Below are positions 7,871 to 16,348 of a DNA stretch of 64,000 nt, in pieces. The first letter of the stretch is position 1. Each line of letters opens with the position of its first letter. The DNA lies in assembly GCA_964551475.1 (NCBI GenBank), contig CAZKCI010000045.1, forward strand, positions 1 through 64,000. Direction: 5' to 3'. Position numbers and translations under genes: made by a program. The notes beneath the pieces are model-generated. The model had not been told where the DNA came from. It saw only the letters and a program-made list of their open reading frames with translations, and ran no database searches. This stretch comes from CAZKCI01 sp964551475. GTDB taxonomy: Bacteria > Auribacterota > Erginobacteria > Erginobacterales > CAZKCI01.

Positions 7871-8719
7871 CTAGGCTCTCTGCCCTTTGCCCTTGGCCTT
7901 TTTCTTGCCCTTCCCGATCTCTTTCCAGATCCGCTCCATCCGGTCGAGCGAGTCCCGATGCAGGGGATGACCCTCCTCCTGCAACCGCTTCTCCATCCCC
8001 TGAAAACGCCCGAGCCAGCGGTCGACCATCTTCTGCAGGGCGAGCTCGGCGTCGAACTCAAAATAGCGGCTCAACGCGGTGAGGGCGAAAAGAAGATCGC
8101 CGATCTCCTCCTCGACTCCCCTCGCGTCGCCCCGGCGGATCTCCCTTTCCAGCTCGCCCAGCTCTTCCCGGATCTTCGCCGTCAACTCCCGGCGCTGGCG
8201 CCAGTCGAAACCGGCCCGGCGGGCCTTGACCTGGATCTTCTGCGCCCGGCGCAGCGCGGGGAGGTGGCGCAAGGCGTCGTGGTAGATGGAGGCGTCGGGC
8301 GAGCGGTTCTTCTCGATCGCCTTGATCTGCTCCCAGTTCCTGATCACATCCTCCGCCCCCTTCACCCGGGTGCGGGAGAAGACGTGGGGATGGCGGCGGA
8401 CGATCTTCTCTTCGATCCCCCGGGCGATCGCGGACAGCGTGATCCCCGCTTTCCGTTCCGCCACCCGGCAGACCATCAGGATCTGGAAGAGGAGGTCGCC
8501 GAGCTCTTCGGCCAGGTTGGCCTCGTCGAGGGTATGGATGGCGGCGAGCACCTCGTAGGTCTCCTCCAGCAGCTGCGGCTGGAGGGAGCGGATGGTCTGG
8601 GCGCGGTCCCAGGGGCAGCCTCCGGGGGCCTGGAGGCGGTCGATCACCCGGAGGAGGCGGGCGATCTCCCGAAGGCCGCCGGGGCGGGAGCGGGAGGGCT
8701 TGACTCGTGTCGTTTTCAT
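7871..8719 (-). CDS. mazG: Nucleoside triphosphate pyrophosphohydrolase MazG
   Basis: 282 residues with two MazG domains. The first, about residues 20-135, contains GGCPWDRAQTIRSL, LLEETYEVL and EELGDLLFQIL, giving the metal-binding E-x2-E and E-x2-D pattern. The second is about residues 170-250 (EELGELEREI, EEEIGDLLFAL). It hydrolyses NTPs to NMPs and pyrophosphate and is thought to clean up aberrant nucleotides or tune ppGpp. The C-terminus ends in a Lys-rich tail (GKGKKKAKGKGQRA). The start ATG follows two alternative Met-free codons and has no strong ribosome binding site. Confidence 0.93.
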   Translation of the reverse strand: MKTTRVKPSRSRPGGLREIARLLRVIDRLQAPGGCPWDRAQTIRSLQPQLLEETYEVLAAIHTLDEANLAEELGDLLFQILMVCRVAERKAGITLSAIARGIEEKIVRRHPHVFSRTRVKGAEDVIRNWEQIKAIEKNRSPDASIYHDALRHLPALRRAQKIQVKARRAGFDWRQRRELTAKIREELGELEREIRRGDARGVEEEIGDLLFALTALSRYFEFDAELALQKMVDRWLGRFQGMEKRLQEEGHPLHRDSLDRMERIWKEIGKGKKKAKGKGQRA

Positions 8720-8770
8720 GGAAGGAGTCTCATTCTATCACGCCCGCCCGCCGGGCGGGACGCAATCAGA

Positions 8771-8811
8771 GTGATCAGTGACTGAAAAAGAAGTGATCAG
8801 TCATCAGTGGC
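8771..8811. repeat. GATCAGT-family repeat
   Basis: Iterated GATCAGTGACTGA and AAGTGATCAGTCATCAGTG, largely self-complementary, between the divergent mazG and metallo-beta-lactamase genes. Confidence 0.7.
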
Positions 8812-8888
8812 CGGGGCGCTCCCACAAATAATCACGATAAACGCAAGAAACGGGGGCCGAAAGCGATCCTTATAGTCGGGAAGAGACT

Positions 8889-9752
8889 ATGATGATCGCG
8901 GCCATTATCCTCGCCGTCCTGACACTCGCCGCCGATTCCGCGCCGGAACAGGGCGGCGGAACACTCACAGTCGTTTTCCTCGACGTCGGCCAGGGCGACG
9001 CCGCGCTGGTCCAAACGCCCGGAGGGAAAAACATCCTGATCGACGCCGGACCCGCGGGCCCGCGCCGGGGCGCGGACGCCGGCAAACGCGTGATTCTCCC
9101 CTTTCTCCGCGCCCGCGGCGTCAACCGGCTCGACCAGATCATCGTCACCCATCCCGACCTCGACCACATCGGAGGCCTGGAATCGATACTCAAATCATCA
9201 GATCTGAAAGTGGTGGAACTCCTCGAACCAGGCGTCCTCCATCCTTCGGAAGCATATGAGGCCCTGCTGGAAACCGCACTGGCCTGCCCGAAACTGATCT
9301 ACCGCCAGCCACGGGCGGGGACGGCGCTGGACTGGGGAGAGGGCGTGCGGGCGGAGGTTCTGCATCCATCCGTCCTCAAGGAGGATAACAACGACTCCTC
9401 CGTCGTCGTCAAGATCGCCTACGGTCAAATCTCCTTTCTCTTCGCCGGCGATATCTCCGCGGAGGTCGAGAAGGAGGTCATCCGCAGAATGGGATGGAGG
9501 CTTCGGGCGACGATACTCAAAGTTGCCCATCACGGATCGAAGCATTCCTCGAGTGACGATTTTCTCGGCCGGGTCCGGCCGGAGGCGGCGGTCATCTCCT
9601 GCGGGAAAGGCAACCTCTTCGGCCATCCCGCGCCCGAAACGCTGGAACGGCTCCGGAAAATCCGGGCGAAGGTCTATCGCACCGACGAGAGCGGAAATAT
9701 CACGATCGTCAGCGACGGGGAGGGCTACCGCGTCGAGACGGAGAAGCACTGA
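8889..9752 (+). CDS. Exported ComEC/Rec2-like metallo-beta-lactamase-fold hydrolase
   Basis: 287 residues with an N-terminal hydrophobic signal segment (MMIAAIILAVLTLAADSA). The fold is that of the soluble C-terminal domain of ComEC: FLDVGQGDAALVQTPGGKNILIDAG, then the metal motif THPDLDHIGG, then LKEDNNDSSVVVKIAYGQISFLFAGDIS, then LKVAHHGSKHSSSDDF and a final VISCGKGNLFGHP. The ComEC channel domains are absent, so this is a stand-alone secreted or periplasmic phosphodiesterase/nuclease-like enzyme. Substrate unknown. GGGAAGAG precedes the start. The stop codon lies in a GATCACT repeat. Confidence 0.88.
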   Translation: MMIAAIILAVLTLAADSAPEQGGGTLTVVFLDVGQGDAALVQTPGGKNILIDAGPAGPRRGADAGKRVILPFLRARGVNRLDQIIVTHPDLDHIGGLESILKSSDLKVVELLEPGVLHPSEAYEALLETALACPKLIYRQPRAGTALDWGEGVRAEVLHPSVLKEDNNDSSVVVKIAYGQISFLFAGDISAEVEKEVIRRMGWRLRATILKVAHHGSKHSSSDDFLGRVRPEAAVISCGKGNLFGHPAPETLERLRKIRAKVYRTDESGNITIVSDGEGYRVETEKH

Positions 9753-9780
9753 TCACTTCTTCTGCTTTGACTATTTTCCC

Positions 9781-9843
9781 GTGGGAGGGGCGTCCCGCCC
9801 CGATCCATGCCGGCTATAATCGCGGCGAGACGCCGCTCCCACA
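9781..9843. repeat. REP-like palindrome, GTGGGAG(S)GGCG family
   Basis: GTGGGAGGGGCGTCCCGCCC facing CGCGGCGAGACGCCGCTCCC with a GATCC/GGC core. It is at the convergent junction of the ComEC-like and PLD genes, followed at 9850-9903 by a TCCCGCGGAC/GTCCGCG palindrome. Confidence 0.8.
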
Positions 9844-9913
9844 GAGCCTGTCCCGCGGACCTGAAGCTCGCCCGCCCGTAGGGCGGGGTCCGCGCCTACG
9901 AAACCCGCACTGC

Positions 9914-10489
9914 TCACCGTCGTCCCCGCTTCCATTCCTCCAGGGGTTTCCCCTTGGCGAAAAGTGCGGCGGCGTATTCACGGAAACGACGCGCGACCTC
10001 GACCGATACGATGAGGACGGAGGACTCCCAGTTGTGGCTGAAGGCCGACCAGGACCAGTTGGCGCTCCCCAGGATGGAGACCCGCCCGTCTATGACGACG
10101 AGCTTGGTGTGAGTGACGTGCTTGGGATGGTCGAACCGGACCGCTATCCCCGCCGCCGCCAGCCTCCGGGCCGCGGCTTCGTTCCAGTCCTGCAAGGCCT
10201 TTTCCAGCGAGTAGTCGAGGAGAAGCTTCACCTCCACGCCCCGCCTATGAGCGCGGATCAGGGATTCGATCAGCGCCGCCGTCTGGCTCCCCGCCTTCTC
10301 CGGACCGGCGATCGCATACATCACCACCCAGACCGACTCCCGGGCCGAATCTATGGCCTCTTGGGTCCGCTGAAAATAAGCGCCGGTGGGGAGAAAATCC
10401 AATTCCTCCACCTTCACTCCGGACGCGATGGATTCTCCGGCCACGGCTGTAAAAATAATTGCGGCGAACCAGCGACCGGATCTCTTCAT
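9914..10489 (-). CDS. Exported phospholipase-D-like (single HKD) protein
   Basis: 191 residues. A signal peptide spans residues 1-22. One complete HKD motif is present: H127, K129 and D134 in HVTHTKLVVIDG, followed by GSANWS (141-146). A single HKD with this length resembles the Nuc-type endonucleases, which act as dimers, rather than the two-motif lipases. The exported location would suit an extracytoplasmic nuclease or phosphodiesterase. Its start overlaps the stop of the upstream PLD gene by 4 bases (ATGA), so the two are translationally coupled. Confidence 0.85.
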   Translation of the reverse strand: MKRSGRWFAAIIFTAVAGESIASGVKVEELDFLPTGAYFQRTQEAIDSARESVWVVMYAIAGPEKAGSQTAALIESLIRAHRRGVEVKLLLDYSLEKALQDWNEAAARRLAAAGIAVRFDHPKHVTHTKLVVIDGRVSILGSANWSWSAFSHNWESSVLIVSVEVARRFREYAAALFAKGKPLEEWKRGRR

Positions 10490-11244
10490 CGCGCCTCCGC
10501 CTGAGAACGTTTCAGCAATTCCTTCTGGAATTGCTGAAGCTTCTCCCTTCTCCCCTCCTCCGTCGTCTCGCCTCCGATCGCCCCGATGTAGCCAAAGTAG
10601 CGGCCGAAACGGGGATCCGGCGGGCGGCAGACGATCCGCACCGAAACCTCGTCGTGGATGGTGAGGGCCTCCTTCGTCCAGTTATGGTTGCCGATGAAGA
10701 CCACCCGATCGTCGATGATCACCAGCTTGTCGTGCAGGCAGTGGCGGGGTTCGTCGAATGCGGCGGAGATCCCCTGGCGACGGAGACGATCGATCGCGGC
10801 CGAGTTTTTCTTCTTCAAGGCCGGGGATTTCTTCTCCCAGGGGCACTCCACGATCACCTCGACCTTCACGCCTCTCCGGCGGGCGGCCGCCAACGCCTCC
10901 AGGATCTGGTTCACGGGATGATCCCTCCCCTCCCCCGGGTCGACGACATACATCGCCACCCGGATGGATTTTTCGGCCCTCCCCAGCGCCTCTTTCAGCC
11001 GGGGAAGGTAGTCCCGCCCGATCAGCGGTTCGACTTCATACTCGAAAACGGGCGCGGGGGCGGGAGACGCGGGCCGGTCGGATGGAACGCCGGACGACGC
11101 CGACCGCCCCCTCATCCGGTCAAGCGCGGACTCGACCTTCCCCCGCATCTCCTCCGATTTCCAGACGAAACGATAAGCGGTCGTCCCGATAAGAACGATC
11201 CCCAGGGCAAGCAGACACCAGGCCTCCGGCCGGCGGTTTGTCAT
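10486..11244 (-). CDS. Membrane-anchored phospholipase-D-like (single HKD) protein
   Basis: 252 residues from the ATG at 11244, which follows GGGAGTGCCAG; a longer start at 11292 is less likely. A membrane anchor spans residues 9-26 (WCLLALGIVLIGTTAYRF). A charged and Pro/Ala-rich stretch follows, then the PLD fold with H171, K173, D178 (CLHDKLVIIDD) and GNHNWT (185-190). The active-site set is complete for one HKD unit. With the overlapping downstream paralogue it may form a heterodimer outside the cytoplasmic membrane, which is inferred only from context. Confidence 0.85.
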   Translation of the reverse strand: MTNRRPEAWCLLALGIVLIGTTAYRFVWKSEEMRGKVESALDRMRGRSASSGVPSDRPASPAPAPVFEYEVEPLIGRDYLPRLKEALGRAEKSIRVAMYVVDPGEGRDHPVNQILEALAAARRRGVKVEVIVECPWEKKSPALKKKNSAAIDRLRRQGISAAFDEPRHCLHDKLVIIDDRVVFIGNHNWTKEALTIHDEVSVRIVCRPPDPRFGRYFGYIGAIGGETTEEGRREKLQQFQKELLKRSQAEAR

Positions 11245-11292
11245 CTGGCACTCCCATAGATAAGGATGCTTTTGGGAGGGGATTTCTTGCAT

Positions 11293-11327
11293 TTATTTGT
11301 CCCCCCACCTTGGGCCCGGACAAATAA
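11293..11327. promoter_or_regulatory. Inverted repeat in divergent promoter region
   Basis: Perfect 10-bp arms TTATTTGTCC / GGACAAATAA with a 15-base GC-rich loop, AT-rich at its ends unlike the surroundings. It is located between the divergent PLD pair and the beta-barrel gene. It could be an operator or the remnant of a terminator. Confidence 0.4.
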
Positions 11328-11400
11328 TTGAACCGCTCATCCATCCATACGTAGTATGATTAAGATGACATTAGAAATATCCGGACTGAGGAGAATTGCG

Positions 11401-12189
11401 ATGAAAAGATCCCTACCGCTTCTGGCTGTTCTCGCCTGCCTTCTCCCCGCGGCGGCCTATCCCATCGGCCTCGAATTCCGGCCCTCTATCGGCCGGGCCA
11501 CCTACCAGGAAAACATCCGCGACGTGGGCTACGTCGACAGCGACTGGGAAGCGCTCCGGGGAGGATTCCAGGCGGAGGTCAGCGAGCTCAAGGCGCACTG
11601 GTACGCCTTCGTCCTGGAAGGCGCGATCTGGGGAACCGACGAAGGGGAGGAGGAGTGGAACGCCGATTCCTTCCGTCAGACCAACAACCTGAAAGTCTGG
11701 GGCTGGGGAGGCAAGGCCCTGATCGGCGCCACGCTGCCCATCGGCGAGAAGGCCCTGATCACCCCCCTGGTGGGAGTCGACTATCGCCGCCAGTCCTTCT
11801 CCCGCAGCGAGTTCAAGGTCAACTACATCCCGGTGGACACGGAGACCGTGACCGAGAAATATCCCGTCTTCTCCGCCGGCGGGGGCCTGAACGCCGAGGT
11901 TTTTCTGCCCCAAGGCTTCGGCCTCTTCGGGCGGGTCCTCTACTTCGACGTGATCGACTCGCGGGCGGAAAACTCCCTCCTCGGCGACATCGACGGGGAT
12001 GGCGGCGAGATCTGGTCCGTCGAAGCCGGGATGGAGTGGACGGACAACCTTTCCTTCGCCCTGGGAGCCGCGGTCAGCTACGAGCTGCAGAAGCTCGATG
12101 GCGGGACCGACGACTCGGGGTCGCTGGAATGGCCGGAGAACAAGCTGGAATCGATCGCATTGGTCGGGGCCTTCCGATTCTTTTTCTGA
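11401..12189 (+). CDS. Outer-membrane beta-barrel protein
   Basis: 262 residues from the ATG preceded by AGGAGAATTGCG, an excellent ribosome binding site. A signal peptide (MKRSLPLLAVLACLLPAAAY) is followed by alternating hydrophobic and polar residues typical of amphipathic strands, and the last residues are GAFRFFF, the aromatic C-terminal signature of outer-membrane barrels. Size suggests 8-12 strands. No channel or enzyme signature is visible, so the role (porin, adhesin or structural) cannot be set. Confidence 0.75.
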   Translation: MKRSLPLLAVLACLLPAAAYPIGLEFRPSIGRATYQENIRDVGYVDSDWEALRGGFQAEVSELKAHWYAFVLEGAIWGTDEGEEEWNADSFRQTNNLKVWGWGGKALIGATLPIGEKALITPLVGVDYRRQSFSRSEFKVNYIPVDTETVTEKYPVFSAGGGLNAEVFLPQGFGLFGRVLYFDVIDSRAENSLLGDIDGDGGEIWSVEAGMEWTDNLSFALGAAVSYELQKLDGGTDDSGSLEWPENKLESIALVGAFRFFF

Positions 12190-12212
12190 TCCGCGTCCTT
12201 ACGGCAGCAATT

Positions 12213-12270
12213 GTAGGCCGCCTCTGCGAGGCGGCGCAAAAGCGCCCGCTCACAGAGCGGGCCTACAAAC
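12213..12270. repeat. GTAGGC-type palindromic repeat
   Basis: TTGTAGGCCGCCTCTGCGAG facing CGCTCACAGAGCGGGCCTAC: nested inverted repeats (GCCGCCTC/GAGGCGGC and GCCCGCTC/GAGCGGGC) between the barrel gene and the zinc-ribbon gene. Confidence 0.75.
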
Positions 12271-12299
12271 AGCGATCATCAAGCAGAAAGGAAATCCGC

Positions 12300-12575
12300 A
12301 TGGAAACCAATCCCAATCTCAAGATCTGCCAGTCGTGCGCGATGGCGATGGAAAGCGCTGAGGATTTCGGGACCAACCACGACGGGGGGCGCAGCGCCGA
12401 CTACTGCTGCTACTGCTACGAGTCCGGCCGCTTCCAGGAGCCGGATGTGAGCATGGACATGATGCTGGAGAAGGTGGCGGGGTTCCTGGTCGCCGAGATG
12501 AGCTTCTCGGAGGCCGACGCGCGGGCGAAAATGAACGCGATCCTGCCGAAGCTCAAGCGCTGGCAACTGCGCTAA
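12300..12575 (+). CDS. Putative zinc-ribbon domain protein
   Basis: 91 residues, ATG preceded by AGAAAGGAAATCCGC. It matches the putative zinc-ribbon domain family: CQSCAMAM, then EDFGTNHDGGRSADYCCYCYESG, then a helical C-terminal half (MMLEKVAGFL, AKMNAILPKLKRW). The Cys pairs CxxC and CCYC provide four ligands for one zinc. Usually encoded as a small stand-alone cytoplasmic protein of unknown function. It converges on panC. Confidence 0.85.
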   Translation: METNPNLKICQSCAMAMESAEDFGTNHDGGRSADYCCYCYESGRFQEPDVSMDMMLEKVAGFLVAEMSFSEADARAKMNAILPKLKRWQLR

Positions 12576-12605
12576 TCAGCCTTTCCACGAATGGGCCTGG
12601 CTTGG

Positions 12606-12657
12606 CGACTGGCCACGTGTAACGTGTCACGTGTAACGGTTTCAACGATTTGAACGT
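12606..12657. repeat. GTAACGTGTCACG repeat at a convergent junction
   Basis: CACGTGTAACGTGTCACGTG is an iterated self-complementary tract, followed by AACGGTTTCAACGATTTGAA. Related tracts occur at 20560-20590 and 34093-34135. It may act as a terminator between the zinc-ribbon gene and panC. Confidence 0.6.
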
Positions 12658-13500
12658 CTATTTCAGTCTTAGATTGTCGATCAGCCTGGTCTTTCCGATA
12701 AATACCGCCAGCAGGCCTCGGCTTCCCTTCTCGATCCGGGAGATCGGGACCAGGTCTTTCTCCCGGACCAGCGCGATGTAGTCGATCCGGGCCGAAGGCG
12801 CCGTCCGGATAATTTCCTCCATTCCCCTCCGGATTTTCCGGCCGTCCTTCTCCCCTCCCCGCGCCATCTCCCGAGCATGGATAAGCGCCCGCCGCAGACA
12901 GAGCGCTTCCTGTCGCTCCTGGGGATTGAGATAGGCGTTGCGCGAGGACATCGCCAGTCCGTCCTTCTCGCGCACGATCGGAGCGACGACAATCCTGATC
13001 GGAAGGTTCAGGTCGGAGACCATTTTCCGGATCACCCACGCCTGCTGGAGATCCTTGATCCCGAAGACGGCGAGGTCGGGATTGACAATATTAAAGAGCT
13101 TGAGGACAACCGTCGCCACACCCCGGAAATGGCCCGGGCGGCTGGCCCCGCAGAGTCCCTGGCTCAAGCGCGTCTCTTCCCCATAGGTGGAGTAGCCCTC
13201 GGGATACATTCCGGCGACGGGGGGAGCGAAGACGATGTCCGTTCCGGCCTCCCGGCAGAGACGCAGATCCCTCTTCAGATCTCGGGGATAGCGGGAATAA
13301 TCCTCACGGGGGCCGAACTGGGCCGGGTTGACGAAGATGGAAACGACCAGAACATCCGCCCGGGGGCGGGCCGCGCGCATCAGGCTGACATGCCCCTCAT
13401 GGAGATAGCCCATCGTCGGCACGCAGGCGATCGTCCGGCCCCGGCGCTGCAGCGACCGGGAGGTCTTCTGCATTATCGCGATGGAACGGATCAATCTCAT
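12658..13500 (-). CDS. panC: Pantoate--beta-alanine ligase
   Basis: 280 residues. Joins pantoate and beta-alanine with ATP to make pantothenate. Diagnostic motifs: PTMGYLHEGHVSLM (the HIGH-like nucleotidyl-transfer site), VSIFVNPAQFGPREDYSRYPR, FGIKDLQQ, and MSSRNAYL, with the adenylate-binding order expected. The ATG at 13500 gives the usual N-terminus (MRLIRSI); an upstream TTG is possible. It follows panB on the same strand. Aspartate decarboxylase (panD), needed for beta-alanine, is not in the window. Confidence 0.96.
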   Translation of the reverse strand: MRLIRSIAIMQKTSRSLQRRGRTIACVPTMGYLHEGHVSLMRAARPRADVLVVSIFVNPAQFGPREDYSRYPRDLKRDLRLCREAGTDIVFAPPVAGMYPEGYSTYGEETRLSQGLCGASRPGHFRGVATVVLKLFNIVNPDLAVFGIKDLQQAWVIRKMVSDLNLPIRIVVAPIVREKDGLAMSSRNAYLNPQERQEALCLRRALIHAREMARGGEKDGRKIRRGMEEIIRTAPSARIDYIALVREKDLVPISRIEKGSRGLLAVFIGKTRLIDNLRLK

Positions 13501-13553
13501 AGGGAATACCAACGATTAACGCTTGATTTGAAATTTGAGATTTGAGATCCCGC

Positions 13554-14360
13554 TCAGTATGACTGTTCGCTCGCTGGGAACGTCCCCTCTTCCACTTCTT
13601 TCTTGTACTCCCCCAGCGCTTTCACCGTCGTCCCCCAGAAATCGGCGTACTGTTTCACGAACTTCGGCTTGAAGCGGTCGAACATCCCCAGGAGATCGGA
13701 GGTGACCAGGATCTGCCCGTCGCAAAGCGGACCGGCGCCGATCCCGATCGTCGGGACGGACAGGGCGGCCGTGATCTGCCCCGCCAGCGCCGCCGGGACG
13801 CATTCCAGGACCACGGCGAAAGCCCCGGCAGCTTCGAGAGCGCGCGCGTCTTCGATCAGCTGGCGGGCCGACTCTTGGTCCCGCCCCTGGATCTTGTAGC
13901 CGCCCAGGTTCAGGATGTCCTGCGGCGTCAGACCGATGTGGCCGAGGACGGGGATTCCGGCCGCGACCATGCGGGAGACCAGCGCCGCCATCTCTTTTCC
14001 CCCCTCCAGTTTCACCGCTTGCGCGCCCGCCTCCCGGACAAAGCGCCCGGCGTTGCGGAGCGCCTCCTCTTCGCTGATGTGATAGGAGAGGAACGGCATG
14101 TCGGCGACCAGGAGGCAGCGGCGGTTCCCCCGGGAGACCGCCTTGGCGTGGTGGATCATCTCCTCCATCGTCACCGGGAGCGTGTTCTCGTAGCCCAGGA
14201 TCACCATCCCCAGCGAATCGCCGACCAGGATGAGGTCGATACCCGCCTCGTTCAGAACCCGGGCGCTGAAATAATCGTAGGCGGTGAGCGCCGTGATCTT
14301 TTCCCCCTGCTTCTTTTTCTCCCGGATGACGGAAATGGTGATCTTCGTCGCGTCGGTCAT
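13554..14360 (-). CDS. panB: 3-methyl-2-oxobutanoate hydroxymethyltransferase
   Basis: 268 residues. Transfers a hydroxymethyl group from methylenetetrahydrofolate to ketoisovalerate, giving ketopantoate. Family motifs: KITALTAYDYFSARVLNEAG, LILVGDSLGMVILGY (metal-binding Asp), LLVADMPFLSY, AVKLEGGKEMA, PVLGHIGLTPQ and IGIGAGPLCDGQILV. Length is normal. It is followed on the same strand by panC after 53 bases that hold an iterated GATTTGAAATTTGAGATTTG tract. folK is adjacent downstream of the neighbouring repeat, linking the pterin and pantoate genes. Confidence 0.96.
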   Translation of the reverse strand: MTDATKITISVIREKKKQGEKITALTAYDYFSARVLNEAGIDLILVGDSLGMVILGYENTLPVTMEEMIHHAKAVSRGNRRCLLVADMPFLSYHISEEEALRNAGRFVREAGAQAVKLEGGKEMAALVSRMVAAGIPVLGHIGLTPQDILNLGGYKIQGRDQESARQLIEDARALEAAGAFAVVLECVPAALAGQITAALSVPTIGIGAGPLCDGQILVTSDLLGMFDRFKPKFVKQYADFWGTTVKALGEYKKEVEEGTFPASEQSY

Positions 14361-14390
14361 GTCCTCACCTCGGTGAACAACTGATTGAGC

Positions 14391-14463
14391 CGGAGTGTTG
14401 GATTACTGGAATGATGGAGTACTGGAGTTGCGGGGCGACAAACCATTACTCCACTACTCCGTT
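14391..14463. repeat. TACTGGAGT-family palindromic repeat overlapping the folK 3' end
   Basis: Iterated TGATGGAGTACTGGAGT units face ATTACTCCACTACTCC units. The inner half encodes the last residues of FolK. Other copies: 15036-15116, 16349-16422 and a half copy at 53789-53814. Confidence 0.75.
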
Positions 14464-15027
14464 GCTCTTTTGCTTGATCCAACCCGCGGCTTTGAGCTTC
14501 TCGACTCGCTGGCCATCGAAGAGCCTCGCGAGCAGATCCCGGACCGTGGCTCCCGTCCCGGGGACTAGGCGATCCGGAGCGATCTCGCCCAGCGGTTCCA
14601 GAACAAAGCGCCTTTCCGTCAGGCGGGGATGCGGGAGAGCCAGATCGTCGTCGGAAACAATTTCCTCCCGATAGAGGAGTATGTCAAGGTCGATCGGACG
14701 GGGGCCGAAACGCTCTCCCCTCTTGCGCCCGAGCTGATCTTCGATCCCGGCGCAGAGGCGAAGAACATCCCGGGGAGAGAGATCAGAAGCTATCTCGATG
14801 GCGCAGTTGAGAAAATCTCTCTGATCGGCGAGGTCGCGGGGGGCGGTTTCGTAGAGGCCCGAGATCTTGAGCACGCGAACCCGCGGATGGGCGCCGAGAA
14901 GCGCGATCGCTTGGCGAAGATGGACCTCCCGGTCGCCGAGGTTGGAGCCGAGCGAGAGAAAGATCCCGCCCAGGGCGGAATAATTATCGGCGGGCCTGGC
15001 AGATGGGAGGAGAGACATTTCTCGCAT
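14446..15027 (-). CDS. folK: 2-amino-4-hydroxy-6-hydroxymethyldihydropteridine pyrophosphokinase
   Basis: 193 residues. Transfers pyrophosphate from ATP to the pterin in folate synthesis. Motifs: FLSLGSNLGDREVHLRQAI, GLYETAP, FLNCAIEI, GRKRGERFGPRPIDLDILLY (the metal-binding DxD) and LPHPRLTERRFVLEPL. The N-terminal about 20 residues are extra compared with most HPPKs, so translation may begin at a later codon. The C-terminal residues (KQKSNGVVE) are encoded by an intergenic repeat. Confidence 0.94.
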   Translation of the reverse strand: MREMSLLPSARPADNYSALGGIFLSLGSNLGDREVHLRQAIALLGAHPRVRVLKISGLYETAPRDLADQRDFLNCAIEIASDLSPRDVLRLCAGIEDQLGRKRGERFGPRPIDLDILLYREEIVSDDDLALPHPRLTERRFVLEPLGEIAPDRLVPGTGATVRDLLARLFDGQRVEKLKAAGWIKQKSNGVVE

Positions 15028-15035
15028 CCGGAGGG

Positions 15036-15116
15036 AAGTATTGGAGTAGTGGAGCGATGGAGTATTGGCCAGCCCTACGCCATCATGACTCCATTACTCC
15101 ACTACTCCATCACTCC
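15036..15116. repeat. TACTGGAGT-family palindromic repeat
   Basis: GTATTGGAGTAGTGGAGCGA faces CCATTACTCCACTACTCCAT across a short loop. It fills the folK-dapL gap. Confidence 0.75.
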
Positions 15117-15123
15117 CGAATCC

Positions 15124-16305
15124 TCAGCCCCGGGACCAGTCCACGCCCAGACCCCGGAGCCTCTCCAACGCCTGGGCGAGCTCCCCTTCCGGCCGGGTGA
15201 GCGTCATCCGGACATAGCCCTCGCCGTGAATGCCGAGTCCGACGCCGGGCGTGGTGACGATACCCGCTCTCTCGAGCAGGAAGGCGGTGAGCTTGCGCGA
15301 ATCGAAGGACCGGGGCACGGGCGCCCAGATGTAGAAGGTCGCTTTCGGCTTGTCTACCTTCCACCCCAGCGAGTTCAGGCCGTCGACCAGGAGGTCTCTC
15401 CGGCGGCGATACATTTTGAGCAGCCCCTCCCGGAACCCCTGGGGGCCGTTCAGCGCCGCTATCCCCGCGATCTGGACGGCGCGGAAGATGCCGGAGTCGA
15501 TGTTCGACTTCACCTTGCTGAGTCCCGCGATCAGATCCCTGTTCCCCACCGCGAAACCGATGCGCCATCCGGTCATGTTGTAGGTCTTGGAGAGGGAGTG
15601 AAATTCGATCGCGTATTCCTTGGCGCCGGGAAGCTCCAGAAAAGACGGGGGGCGGAAACCGTCGTAAGCAAGCTCGGTGTAGGCGGCGTCGTGACAGACG
15701 ATGATCCCGTGCCGGCGGGCGAAGGCGGCGGCCTGCTTGAAAAAGCCGAGTCCGCAGACGGCCGCGGTCGGGTTGTTGGGGTAGTTGAGCCACATCAGCC
15801 GGGCTTTTTTGAGCTTCGCTTCGGGGATGCGGGAGAAATCGGGGAGAAATCCGTTCTCTTCGAGGAGCGGCATCGGGACCGGCTCGCCGCCGCAGAAGAT
15901 CGTCCCGGACTGGTAGACGGGATAGCCGGGATTGGGGACCAGAACCCGGTCGCCCGGGTTGACGAAGGCGAGGGGGACGTGGGCGATCCCCTCCTTGGAC
16001 CCGAGCAGGGGGAGGATCTCGGTCTCGGGATCGAGACTGACCGAAAAGCGGCGCCCGTACCAGGCCGCGATCGCCTCCCTCAGCTCCTTCATCCCGAAAT
16101 CGAGCGCGTACTGGTGGCTCTTGGGGTCTTTCGCGCCGCGGTAGTTGGCCTGGATGATGTGCGTCGGCGTCGGCGTGTCCGGATCGCCCACGCCGAGGTC
16201 GATCAGCTTCTTTCCTCTCCCGATCATCTCCCGCTTCACCCGGTCGATTTCGGCGAAAAGGTAGGGGGGGAGTTTTTGTAGTCTGCGCGAATACTCGATT
16301 TTCAT
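15124..16305 (-). CDS. dapL: LL-diaminopimelate aminotransferase
   Basis: 393 residues from MKIEYSRRLQKLPPYLFAEID. Converts tetrahydrodipicolinate directly to LL-diaminopimelate with glutamate as donor, bypassing the succinylase/acetylase steps. Class I/II PLP aminotransferase features: DLGVGDPDTPTP, LLGSKEGIAHVP, NPGYPVYQ, LNYPNNPTAA, HDAAYTELAYDG, and the PLP lysine in HSLSKTYNMTGWRIGFAVG. The C-terminus contains the substrate Arg in VRMTLTRPEGE. GGGTGAG lies just before the ATG. The other dap genes (dapB, dapA, dapF, lysA) are upstream on the same strand and complete the DapL pathway. Confidence 0.92.
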   Translation of the reverse strand: MKIEYSRRLQKLPPYLFAEIDRVKREMIGRGKKLIDLGVGDPDTPTPTHIIQANYRGAKDPKSHQYALDFGMKELREAIAAWYGRRFSVSLDPETEILPLLGSKEGIAHVPLAFVNPGDRVLVPNPGYPVYQSGTIFCGGEPVPMPLLEENGFLPDFSRIPEAKLKKARLMWLNYPNNPTAAVCGLGFFKQAAAFARRHGIIVCHDAAYTELAYDGFRPPSFLELPGAKEYAIEFHSLSKTYNMTGWRIGFAVGNRDLIAGLSKVKSNIDSGIFRAVQIAGIAALNGPQGFREGLLKMYRRRRDLLVDGLNSLGWKVDKPKATFYIWAPVPRSFDSRKLTAFLLERAGIVTTPGVGLGIHGEGYVRMTLTRPEGELAQALERLRGLGVDWSRG

Positions 16306-16348
16306 GGTCTCACCCAGGCAATCACGAATTCGCGGATTAGGGTAAGGG

